From positions 1 through 8,274 of the forward strand of contig CAMLFV010000120.1 in the NCBI GenBank assembly GCA_946479395.1: 8,274 bases of DNA, written 5' to 3'. This document shows, in pieces, positions 1 to 6,080 of the stretch. A model generated the notes under the pieces. The model was not told the DNA's origin. It searched no databases and saw nothing but the letters and a program-made list of their open reading frames with translations. A program made the translations under genes and the position numbers. The stretch is from an uncultured Flavobacterium sp. (GTDB lineage: Bacteria; Bacteroidota; Bacteroidia; Flavobacteriales; Flavobacteriaceae). Every line of letters begins with the position of its first letter. Position 1 is the first letter of the stretch.

Positions 1-148
1 ATCAACAAATTAAAAATTAATCTCGTTGGATAATGCACTACGGGTTATGATATACTTTTAAACTGAAATTAATTTGTTATTTGAAATTTTAATTTCGATA
101 TTTAAAGATTGATTTTTTCTAAACACTTAGTAATTTAAAGACTTTATA
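1..148. other. A+T-rich upstream region, no supported gene
   Basis: No gene is supported here. One frame is open from the left edge to a TAA at 31-33 (ten codons) and could be the tail of an upstream gene, but it is too short to identify. A weak promoter candidate for the pentapeptide gene is TTG at 26-28 with TACTTTTA at 53-60, one mismatch from TAnnTTTG, with a 24-base spacer. The leader would then be about 80 bases. No Shine-Dalgarno-like motif precedes the ATG at 149. Confidence 0.4.
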
Positions 149-730
149 ATGAACAACGAAACGATTTATCACGAAAATAAAGAATTTAAAAATATTGATT
201 ATTCCGAGAAATCTTTGCGCGATAAGGAGTTTGCAAAATGTAGGTTTGTAAGCTGTAATTTTACCAACAGCGATTTGCGCGACAATAATTTTGAAGATTG
301 TGTGTTTGAAAACTGCAATTTTTCTATGACTTTAATTGGAAATGTAGGTTTAAGTAACGTACTTTTTAACAATTGTAAAATTATGGGTGTTGATTTTACA
401 AAATGCAGCAAATTTATGTTTTCTTTTAAGTTCGATAACTGCATGCTTGATTACAGTACGTTTTTTGGAACGAAATTAAAAGGAACTTCGTTTTTAAAAT
501 GTTCTTTGCGCGAAGTAGATTTTTCTGAAAGCAATTTAACTTCTGCTAATTTTCAGGATGCCGATTTAACTGGTGCACGATTTTCAAATACCATTTTAGA
601 AAAAGCCGATTTTAGAAATGCTCGAAATTTTTCAATTGATCCGGAATTCAACAAAATGAAAAATGCTAAATTTTCGGCTCATCAGTTAGAAGGTTTGTTA
701 CATAAATATAAGTTGGATATTGAAAATTAA
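149..730 (+). CDS. Pentapeptide-repeat protein (Qnr-like architecture)
   Basis: This encodes a 193-residue protein made almost entirely of A(D/N)LXX-type pentapeptide repeats, which fold as a right-handed quadrilateral beta-helix. Central Phe/Leu residues recur every five positions: F28, F33, F38, L43, F48, F53, F58 and on to F83, then F95, L100, F105 through F155. The phase changes by two residues between 83 and 95, so two coil stacks are joined by a short insertion, which recalls the split coil of Qnr and MfpA proteins. Eight cysteines (31, 36, 51, 56, 76, 86, 98, 118) follow the same phases. The last 35 residues leave the repeat and look like a helical cap, which in Qnr-type proteins dimerises. 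There is no signal peptide, so it is probably cytoplasmic. Its function is unknown; DNA mimicry and gyrase protection is the family precedent but is not shown here. The gene stands alone and converges on rlmF with overlapping stops. Confidence 0.9.
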   Translation: MNNETIYHENKEFKNIDYSEKSLRDKEFAKCRFVSCNFTNSDLRDNNFEDCVFENCNFSMTLIGNVGLSNVLFNNCKIMGVDFTKCSKFMFSFKFDNCMLDYSTFFGTKLKGTSFLKCSLREVDFSESNLTSANFQDADLTGARFSNTILEKADFRNARNFSIDPEFNKMKNAKFSAHQLEGLLHKYKLDIEN

Positions 731-1605
731 AACCTCCAAGCCAAAATTCTACTCTTTTTATTACCTTGCGCCATATCAATAATCTTGATTTCTTTGGCTG
801 ATTTTTTTAATTCGATCTGCAATGGTTTCAGATTATCTTCGTTCGATATTAAACTTGTAAACCAAACAACTTGCGTTTTAAATAGAACACTCTCTTTGAT
901 ATAGTTCAGCACAAACGATAATTCTCCGCCATTGCACCACAGTTCGTTGCTTTCTCCTGAAAAATTATTAATTAGTTTTGGTGTTTTGCGTTTATCTAAT
1001 CCTTTTAATTTACGAAGCGTTTGTGTTTCGGCTTCTTTCTTCGATTTAAAAAACGGAGGATTGCACATTACCGCATCAAAATAATCATCTTTAGTAATAA
1101 TTCCCAAAAGAATTCTTTTATTATCCGATTGCAATCGTAATTTGATTTTAGATCCTAAATGCGGATTTTTATTGATGATTTCCTGAGCAATTGCTATTGA
1201 TTTTGGTTCGATATCGGTTGCAACAAAATTCCAATTATAAACCGAACTTCCAATTAAAGCATACACCAGACTTGCACCTGTTCCAATATCTAAAATAGTA
1301 GTTTTGTGCGAATCATTAACGGTTAATAAATCGGCTAAATAATGAATATAATCGGCACGACCCGGAATTGGTGGAACTAGATTTTGATTAGGAATATCCC
1401 AAAAATTCAAATCATAAAAATGCAGCAACAAGGCTTTGTTCAAAAGATACACAGCTTTTGGATCAGCAAACTGAACTGTATCAGCTCCATCACGATTTTT
1501 TACAATAAACTGCTTTAATTCGGGAACTTTTAAAATCAATTCCTGAAAATTATATGGTTTGTTGTGAAAACTACGAGGGTGCAATTTATCTTTTGAATTA
1601 TTCAT
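727..1605 (-). CDS. rlmF: 23S rRNA (adenine1618-N6)-methyltransferase RlmF
   Basis: This is a SAM-dependent methyltransferase that makes m6A at position 1618 (E. coli numbering) of 23S rRNA, 292 residues long and close to the family norm. The N-terminus carries the family hallmark LHPRSFHNKPYNFQEL (residues 8-23), then FADPKAV (46-52) and a block with PPIPGRADYIH (78-88). The Rossmann SAM-binding motif I is LDIGTG (105-110), with an acidic TDIE at 130-133 suited to the SAM ribose. The catalytic N6-adenine motif is NPPF (182-185), followed by a conserved WCNGGE (223-228). The start is at 1605, directly after the stop of the upstream membrane-protein gene with no bases between, so the two are almost certainly co-transcribed. 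Its stop overlaps the convergent pentapeptide gene and no terminator is visible, so its transcript should run antisense into that gene. Confidence 0.95.
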   Translation of the reverse strand: MNNSKDKLHPRSFHNKPYNFQELILKVPELKQFIVKNRDGADTVQFADPKAVYLLNKALLLHFYDLNFWDIPNQNLVPPIPGRADYIHYLADLLTVNDSHKTTILDIGTGASLVYALIGSSVYNWNFVATDIEPKSIAIAQEIINKNPHLGSKIKLRLQSDNKRILLGIITKDDYFDAVMCNPPFFKSKKEAETQTLRKLKGLDKRKTPKLINNFSGESNELWCNGGELSFVLNYIKESVLFKTQVVWFTSLISNEDNLKPLQIELKKSAKEIKIIDMAQGNKKSRILAWRF

Positions 1606-2022
1606 TTAAAAAAATTTTTTCTTTCTATTTAAAAAAGAAAATATCAAATTGATTGTCGTAATTAAAAGACTTGCTAACAAAGCTATAACAATACTGATAT
1701 TGAAGAACATTAAGTTATTATAATTATTGTCAAATTTCAGAAGATATATTAAAATCGAAAGAAAAATAACTATGAACAAAAAATGTAATTTTATCAGAAT
1801 CGGATAAAGTTTTAATTTCAGTTTTTCAATTATCAAATACAATATTCCTTGACTAAAAATAAATATTGAAGCTATTAATGTTAGATTTAAATTTGCCGTG
1901 ACAATAATACCACCACCTGAATCAATGTCAAACGATGAATAATATTCACTTTTAAAAAATACAGAAATTAAAAAGTAAACAATTGCGGTTATTATAAAAA
2001 GATAAGATGCTTTTACGGACAT
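1606..2022 (-). CDS. Four-helix integral membrane protein, unknown function
   Basis: I do not recognise this 138-residue protein. It is very hydrophobic, with four likely transmembrane helices at about residues 6-23, 41-65, 73-95 and 104-131. A short extracytoplasmic-looking loop (24-40) contains acidic residues and a Gly-Gly-Gly stretch, and the C-terminal tail is basic (NRKKKFF). There is no lipobox, no metal-binding motif and no catalytic signature. The composition is rich in Ile, Leu, Phe, Lys and Asn, as expected for an A+T-rich genome. Its stop codon touches the rlmF start codon, so translation may be coupled. The start at 2022 lies 60 bases from the guaA stop, with the guaA terminator between. 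No clear TAnnTTTG promoter is visible in that gap, so either the promoter is atypical or the pair depends on readthrough. Confidence 0.75.
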   Translation of the reverse strand: MSVKASYLFIITAIVYFLISVFFKSEYYSSFDIDSGGGIIVTANLNLTLIASIFIFSQGILYLIIEKLKLKLYPILIKLHFLFIVIFLSILIYLLKFDNNYNNLMFFNISIVIALLASLLITTINLIFSFLNRKKKFF

Positions 2023-2040
2023 TTAAACTAATTTTAAATA

Positions 2041-2079
2041 AAAATAAAAAACAAAACCGTTGCTTTCACAACGGTTTTT
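2041..2079 (-). terminator. Rho-independent terminator of guaA
   Basis: A perfect 10-bp inverted repeat (2053-2062 with 2069-2078, core CCGTTG/CAACGG) encloses a 6-base loop and starts just after the guaA stop. Read on the minus strand, the stem is followed by one G and then a long U-rich run (complement of 2041-2051), the classic terminator form. It separates guaA from the downstream membrane-protein/rlmF pair. Confidence 0.9.
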
Positions 2080-2082
2080 ATA

Positions 2083-3615
2083 TTATTCCCACTCAATTGT
2101 TGCTGGTGGTTTAGAGCTAATATCGTAAGCAACACGGTTAATTCCTTTTACTTCGTTAATAATTCGGTTCGAAACCAATTCTAAAAACTCGTAAGGTAAT
2201 TTGCTCCAAGTTGCCGTCATAAAATCAATAGTGTTTGCCGAACGCACAACCGCCGTATATTCATACGTACGCTCATCACCCATTACACCAACCGATTTTA
2301 CAGGTAACAATACAACGAAAGCCTGCGAAACTTCGTCGTACAAATTATGATTGTAAAGCTCATCAATAAAAATCTGATCAGCTTCTTGTAAAATTCTAAC
2401 TTTTTCGGCATCAACTTCACCTAAAACGCGGATTCCTAATCCTGGTCCCGGGAACGGATGACGATAAACCAATTCACGAGGAATTCCTAACTCCACACCC
2501 ACTTTACGAACTTCGTCTTTAAACAACTCACGCAAAGGTTCTAACAACTGCAATTTCATGTGTTCTGGTAAACCACCCACATTATGGTGCGATTTTATAG
2601 TTGCTGAAGGACCTTTTACTGACTGAGATTCAATAACATCAGGATAAATTGTACCTTGTGCCAAGAATGAAGCATCGTCGAATTTCTGAGATTCTTCATC
2701 GAAAACCGCCACGAAATCACGACCAATTGCCTTACGTTTTGCCTCAGGCTCATCAATTCCTTTCAAACTATTCAAGAAACGTTCAGAAGCATCGACCATT
2801 TTAATATTCATGTGGAAGTGCTTACCGTAATTATCCATTACTTTTTTGCCTTCGTCTTTACGCAACAAACCTGTATCAACAAAAATACACGTTAACTGAT
2901 CGCCAATGGCACGGTGAATTAAAACTGCAGCAACCGACGAATCAACACCGCCTGAAAGTCCTAAAATAACTTTCTTGTCGCCAACAACTTCTTTAATTCT
3001 TTGAATTTCGGTTTCGATAAAATCTTTTAAAACCCAGTTTTTCTCTGCTTTACAAATATTAAAGACAAAGTTTTCCAACATTTTAGATCCAAATTCAGAA
3101 TGCGTTACTTCCGGGTGAAACTGAACCGCAAAAATATTTCTGCTCTCGTTTGCCATTGCAGCAATATCGATGTTCGATTTTCCTGAAACAACAAAACCTT
3201 CCGGCGCTTTCATTACTTCATCAAAATGGCTCATCCACACAGTAGATTTTTCCGGAACGCCGTTAAACAAACTGTTTTGAGCTAAAACCGTTAATTCAGA
3301 TTTTCCGTATTCGCCTTTCTCACCTTTCTTAACTTCGCCACCTAAAAGGTGTGAAATTAACTGCATTCCGTAACAAATTCCTAAAACCGGCACTCCTAGT
3401 TCAAACAATTCTTTTTCTACCAAAGCAGCTTCTTCACCAAAAACAGAAGAAGGTCCACCAGATAAAATAATACCTTTAGGATCGTGTTTCTTAATTTCGG
3501 CAAGTGGAGTGTTGAAGGGAATAATTTCAGTGTAAACACCAAATTCTCGAATTCGGCGTGCAATTAACTGATTGTATTGCGAACCAAAATCTAAAATAAT
3601 AATACCTTGTGTCAT
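2083..3615 (-). CDS. guaA: GMP synthase (glutamine-hydrolysing)
   Basis: GuaA converts XMP, ATP and glutamine to GMP, the last step of guanine nucleotide synthesis, in the cytosol. The 510-residue product has the full two-domain layout. The N-terminal class I glutamine amidotransferase has GICYGMQ with nucleophile Cys81, and FHPEVTHSE with His167 and Glu169 completing the triad. The ATP-pyrophosphatase domain has the PP-loop SGGVDSS at 221-227. The C-terminal dimerisation domain ends in the invariant-type PPATIEWE. I chose the ATG at 3615. An in-frame ATG at 3657 would add 14 residues not seen in the family, and the likely -7 element (3635-3642) lies inside that extension, so it would not be transcribed. 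This leaves a leader of only about 15 bases and no room for a purine riboswitch. The gene is monocistronic, ends at a strong terminator, and is divergent from the lipoprotein gene. Confidence 0.97.
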   Translation of the reverse strand: MTQGIIILDFGSQYNQLIARRIREFGVYTEIIPFNTPLAEIKKHDPKGIILSGGPSSVFGEEAALVEKELFELGVPVLGICYGMQLISHLLGGEVKKGEKGEYGKSELTVLAQNSLFNGVPEKSTVWMSHFDEVMKAPEGFVVSGKSNIDIAAMANESRNIFAVQFHPEVTHSEFGSKMLENFVFNICKAEKNWVLKDFIETEIQRIKEVVGDKKVILGLSGGVDSSVAAVLIHRAIGDQLTCIFVDTGLLRKDEGKKVMDNYGKHFHMNIKMVDASERFLNSLKGIDEPEAKRKAIGRDFVAVFDEESQKFDDASFLAQGTIYPDVIESQSVKGPSATIKSHHNVGGLPEHMKLQLLEPLRELFKDEVRKVGVELGIPRELVYRHPFPGPGLGIRVLGEVDAEKVRILQEADQIFIDELYNHNLYDEVSQAFVVLLPVKSVGVMGDERTYEYTAVVRSANTIDFMTATWSKLPYEFLELVSNRIINEVKGINRVAYDISSKPPATIEWE

Positions 3616-3634
3616 TGTGTTGTGTATCTTTGTG

Positions 3635-3642
3635 CAAAAATA
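3635..3642 (-). promoter_or_regulatory. guaA promoter, -7 element
   Basis: On the minus strand this reads TATTTTTG, an exact match to the Bacteroidota -7 consensus TAnnTTTG, placed about 20 bases before the guaA start. No convincing TTG/TTTG -33 element lies at the usual distance, so the call rests on the -7 match and position. Confidence 0.5.
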
Positions 3643-3695
3643 AGGTAATTCTTGCATTTTTAAAATATATGTTGTCTTTTTTATAGTATTTTTTT

Positions 3696-3726
3696 TTTGA
3701 TTTGCTAAAAATTGGAACTATTTTTG
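3696..3726 (+). promoter_or_regulatory. Promoter of the NlpE-like lipoprotein gene
   Basis: TTTG at 3696-3699, exactly 19 bases, then TATTTTTG at 3719-3726 matches the Bacteroidota consensus TTTG-N19-TAnnTTTG at every defined position. It predicts a transcription start near 3731-3734 and a leader of about 25 bases to the ATG at 3757. The TTTG sits at the end of a ten-T run. Confidence 0.7.
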
Positions 3727-3756
3727 TTAAGTACATCTTAAATTTAATTAACTGCT

Positions 3757-4524
3757 ATGAAATGGTTAACCAAAACTTTTAAAGTATTTTTTATTGTATT
3801 GCTTTTTACAGCTTGTAAGAAAGACAATAAAGTTGCTATAGTTATTGCACAACCACTTTTAGATTCGATCTTTTGCAATACGTACGAAGGCACTATACCG
3901 TGCCCTGATTGTCCGGGTATTGAAACATCGATTAGAATTTATAAAGACAGTACCATTTCCCGTACAATTTATTACCAAGATAAAAACGAGCTTCCTACAA
4001 CCAAAGTTGGAACATGGAAGCTAAAAGACAGTGTTTTTACAGCCACTTTTGATCGTGAAAAGCTTTTTTATAGAATTAAAGATTACAACCAGCTTTTACG
4101 TGTAGGCAGCGATTTAAAAGAAGTTAAAGGCGAACTTGCCGATGATTACATTTTACATAGAAAAAGAAAATTTAACCCCGAAAATATTGAAGGTACTTAT
4201 ACGGTTGGCGATACGTTAAACTTATCCAACAAACTAAAAATTAAGCATCTTAAAAAAGACAATTATAATTTAGAGTTTACATTTTATAATAAGTTAGATT
4301 CAATAACCAATTGTACTACCAACTTAAACGCACTTTTAGATAAAGGAAACCAGTTGAATGCAACTTTAAATAACGATGGAAATTTAAGGATCATTTTCAC
4401 TAAAAAAGAAGCACACGTTTTGTTTGAAAATATTTCTAAAGACTCGATAAAGTTTAAATGTAACGATAGTTTACGCTTTGTTCCTTTTCATGGATCGTAT
4501 AAAAAAATAAAAAGCACTTTTTAA
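3757..4524 (+). CDS. NlpE-like lipoprotein (copper resistance NlpE N-terminal domain)
   Basis: This 255-residue protein starts with a lipoprotein signal: Met-Lys, a hydrophobic stretch (8-18), then FTAC with Cys20 as the lipidation site. KKDN follows the Cys. Residues about 40-135 match the NlpE N-terminal domain, including YEGTIPCPDCPGIETSI (43-59) with the CxxC pair Cys49/Cys52, a GTW turn (85-87) and an FYRIKD strand. E. coli NlpE is an outer-membrane lipoprotein that senses surface contact and copper and signals through Cpx; Bacteroidota homologues are mostly uncharacterised and need not share that role. Residues 140-255 form a second, strand-rich part opening with EGTYTVGDTL, which I cannot assign; it could be a second small barrel, as in the C-terminal OB fold of E. 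coli NlpE. The gene is monocistronic with its own promoter and a hairpin just after its stop. Membrane attachment is certain enough; function is not. Confidence 0.85.
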   Translation: MKWLTKTFKVFFIVLLFTACKKDNKVAIVIAQPLLDSIFCNTYEGTIPCPDCPGIETSIRIYKDSTISRTIYYQDKNELPTTKVGTWKLKDSVFTATFDREKLFYRIKDYNQLLRVGSDLKEVKGELADDYILHRKRKFNPENIEGTYTVGDTLNLSNKLKIKHLKKDNYNLEFTFYNKLDSITNCTTNLNALLDKGNQLNATLNNDGNLRIIFTKKEAHVLFENISKDSIKFKCNDSLRFVPFHGSYKKIKSTF

Positions 4525-4525
4525 T

Positions 4526-4562
4526 AATGTGCCCAAAAAGTATTTAACTTTTTGGGCACATT
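4526..4562. terminator. 16-bp perfect hairpin between convergent genes, likely terminator
   Basis: The arms at 4526-4541 and 4547-4562 are perfectly complementary over 16 bp with a 5-base loop (core GTGCCC/GGGCAC). It begins two bases after the lipoprotein stop and lies 50 bases beyond the end of the minus-strand nuclease gene, so it may serve both. Neither side has a strong U-tract: the plus side continues GTAAATTTATTC and the minus side ATTAAAAAG. Termination is inferred from position and stem strength. Confidence 0.65.
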
Positions 4563-4612
4563 GTAAATTTATTCGGTTTATTATGATACTATTATGAATT
4601 AGAATACATTGG

Positions 4613-5449
4613 TTAAACGCCCAACAACTCCCCTGCTTCTCTTAATATTAATTCTTTGCGATCGTTAGAAAATTTAAAATGATCTAACAAAACCGGATTT
4701 TTAATTAATTCACGTACCAGAATACAATTTTTAGACAACAGAATTTGTTCTTCATCTTTAGTTAACGTGGTTAAGCAAGTAATCGGGTACAAACCTTGCT
4801 GATCGGTTAAACGTTTAATACTTTTATCTTCGGGATAATTCCAACTTATTAAATTAATATCGTAACATTCTGCGAAAGCAATACTATCGCTTGTAAAAAA
4901 TGCATTGGTAATTAAAAAACCTTTTTTAGGCTTAAACGGTCGATTAAAAAAGGTAAAATTGTTGTCTTTTAAATCGATAAATCGAGATAAAAAATACATA
5001 GGTGTAGTTACGCTTATCTTAGCATCGATATCATTTCTAAACTTACATTCACAGATTATATCTTCGTTTTTATTAGAAATAATCACATCTATTTCATGGT
5101 TTATGGTCGATTTTCCTGTTAAAGTCTGACTTGTAATGGTGTCATAACCTTGAACTTCGAAAATTTTTGCTACCCATTTTTCAAAGAAAAATCCTTCAGG
5201 ACCTAAATCTTGCAAAGCTCTTTTCAAACTATATCGCGCTGCTACAGACGATTTCGATTTTTTCAATAAATCAAACGCTTTCTGATACAATTCTTTGGTT
5301 GATATACCGTTGTAAAGTTCCTTTGTAATGGTATCGCATACTTGATTAGCAACTTCAATAGCAGCACCAGAATTTACTAATGATTTATGCAAACTTTTTT
5401 CATTAAACGGAACGGTTTCGCCCGATTGTTTTTTTATTTGAATACTCAC
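4613..5449 (-). CDS. ATP-cone domain fused to Mrr-type PD-(D/E)XK nuclease
   Basis: The 278-residue protein has two recognisable parts. Residues 1 to about 85 are an ATP-cone: a KQSGETVPFNEKSLHKSL opening, a LYNGISTKELY segment (45-55) and a RYSLKRALQDLGP end (72-84). This is the nucleotide-binding module of class I/III ribonucleotide reductases and NrdR. Residues about 86-200 look like an Mrr-type restriction-endonuclease fold: an FE pair at 89-90, a GYDT strand, HEID with Asp121, and ECK with Glu134 and Lys136, the PD-(D/E)XK metal and catalytic set. Residues 200-278 are a less conserved tail with helix-forming segments. No reductase or nrdR gene adjoins. The combination suggests a nuclease or nuclease-like DNA-binding protein gated by ATP/dATP, which is inference. 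It follows the thioesterase gene by 6 bases and should be co-transcribed with it. No methyltransferase partner is present. Confidence 0.85.
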   Translation of the reverse strand: MSIQIKKQSGETVPFNEKSLHKSLVNSGAAIEVANQVCDTITKELYNGISTKELYQKAFDLLKKSKSSVAARYSLKRALQDLGPEGFFFEKWVAKIFEVQGYDTITSQTLTGKSTINHEIDVIISNKNEDIICECKFRNDIDAKISVTTPMYFLSRFIDLKDNNFTFFNRPFKPKKGFLITNAFFTSDSIAFAECYDINLISWNYPEDKSIKRLTDQQGLYPITCLTTLTKDEEQILLSKNCILVRELIKNPVLLDHFKFSNDRKELILREAGELLGV

Positions 5450-5455
5450 TCTTAA

Positions 5456-5851
5456 CTATTCTTTTTTTGATAAACGTTCATGCACATACTCAATTTTAGT
5501 TTTGCCGTGTGGTTTCGGATTTCCGTCGGCATCTAAATTAACCATGGTAATTTTATCAACAGTGATAATAGTTTCATGAGTCATTTTGTTACGAACCTGA
5601 CAGTTTAAAACCAATGAAGTTGTTCCAAACTTCACCACATCCAATCCAATTTCAATAATATCGCCTTCTTTAGCCGATGCCATAAAATTAATTTCAGACA
5701 TAAATTTTGTAACAACATGTGCATTTTCTAACTGGATAATACTGTATAAAGCAGCTTCTTCATCAATCCAAGCTAATAGTTTTCCTCCAAAAAGTGTTTT
5801 GTTCGGATTTAAATCTTCGGGTTTTACCCATTTTCGTGTATGAAATTTCAT
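5456..5851 (-). CDS. Acyl-CoA thioesterase, hotdog fold (YciA/ACOT type)
   Basis: This 131-residue protein is a single-hotdog acyl-CoA thioesterase, which hydrolyses acyl-CoA to free acid and CoA in the cytosol. The signature block LNPNKTLFGGKLLAWIDEEA (14-33) matches the family: Asn15/Asn17, the FGG turn, and Asp30 at the start of the hotdog helix, the usual catalytic acid. The next strands carry HVVTKFMSEINFM (45-57) and a GDIIEIGLDVVKFGTTSL stretch (63-80), typical of the YciA/ACOT group. The length is normal for a one-domain member. Chain-length preference cannot be read from the sequence. The gene is first in a two-gene operon with the ATP-cone nuclease and is divergent from metK. Its leader is long, about 95 bases from the likely -7 element, and contains a small inverted repeat. 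Confidence 0.9.
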   Translation of the reverse strand: MKFHTRKWVKPEDLNPNKTLFGGKLLAWIDEEAALYSIIQLENAHVVTKFMSEINFMASAKEGDIIEIGLDVVKFGTTSLVLNCQVRNKMTHETIITVDKITMVNLDADGNPKPHGKTKIEYVHERLSKKE

Positions 5852-5904
5852 TGTGTAATTCTTTTCACTAAAAATAAAACAAAAAACGGAAAATGCTGCG
5901 AATA

Positions 5905-5919
5905 TTGATAAAATATCAA
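5905..5919. repeat. Inverted repeat TTGATA-AAA-TATCAA in thioesterase leader
   Basis: Two perfect 6-base arms (5905-5910, 5914-5919) flank a 3-base spacer, 54 bases before the thioesterase start and downstream of its likely -7 element. It could be a small operator or a weak RNA hairpin. In such A+T-rich sequence chance is also plausible. Confidence 0.35.
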
Positions 5920-5953
5920 AATCTGTATTACTTAAACCATAATTTAATCTTCA

Positions 5954-5961
5954 CAAAAATA
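5954..5961 (-). promoter_or_regulatory. Candidate -7 element for the thioesterase/nuclease operon
   Basis: Read on the minus strand this is TATTTTTG, an exact TAnnTTTG match. No TTG lies at the usual -33 distance. It points toward the thioesterase gene and implies a leader of roughly 95 bases. Confidence 0.4.
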
Positions 5962-5983
5962 ATACACAATAAAAAGTACATAT

Positions 5984-6017
5984 TTTGTTTTTTTTCTAAA
6001 TCTTAGTTGTATATTTG
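5984..6017 (+). promoter_or_regulatory. metK promoter
   Basis: TTTG at 5984-5987 and TATATTTG at 6010-6017 match the Bacteroidota -33 and -7 elements, with a 22-base spacer inside the accepted range. The predicted start near 6022-6025 places the riboswitch aptamer at the very 5' end of a leader of about 115 bases. Much of this promoter recurs before the rimK-like gene. Confidence 0.7.
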
Positions 6018-6030
6018 CATCATAAATTTT

Positions 6031-6080
6031 CGAGGACAAATTTGACTGATTGCAACCTCTTTAAAAAAATGCTAAAGCAG
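6031..6080 (+). promoter_or_regulatory. SAM-II-type riboswitch aptamer upstream of metK
   Basis: The leader shows the layout of a SAM-II (metA-motif) pseudoknot. P1 is GAGG (6032-6035) with CCTC (6056-6059). The loop carries TTTGACTGATTGCA, close to the SAM-II loop with its U-rich stretch and UUGCA. The 3' strand carries the conserved-looking ATGCTAAAG (6069-6077). The pseudoknot pairs GCA (6052-6054) with TGC (6070-6072) and CTG (6046-6048) with CAG (6078-6080). SAM-II RNAs bind S-adenosylmethionine and repress methionine/SAM genes, which fits the SAM synthetase gene downstream. The call rests on motif recall and hand pairing; P1 is only four base pairs. A SAM-II variant, including the long-loop form known from Bacteroidota, is the main alternative name. 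Confidence 0.8.

Noticed and set aside
1..33. Ten open codons at the left edge as the tail of an upstream gene
   Set aside because: Too short to identify and indistinguishable from chance.
199..444. Minus-strand frame antisense to the pentapeptide gene
   Set aside because: It is the mirror of a regular repeat-coding frame; the plus-strand protein is clearly the real one.
3616..3760. Purine (guanine or PRPP-type) riboswitch before guaA
   Set aside because: The probable promoter leaves a leader of only about 15 bases, and no aptamer-like pairing is visible.
4905..5129. Plus-strand frame with a hydrophobic stretch, antisense to the ATP-cone nuclease
   Set aside because: It overlaps the catalytic core of a well-supported gene and shows no promoter or family motif.
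4613..5851. Thioesterase plus nuclease as a restriction-modification or defence cassette
   Set aside because: No methyltransferase, specificity subunit, helicase or mobile-element boundary is present, and the flanking genes are housekeeping.
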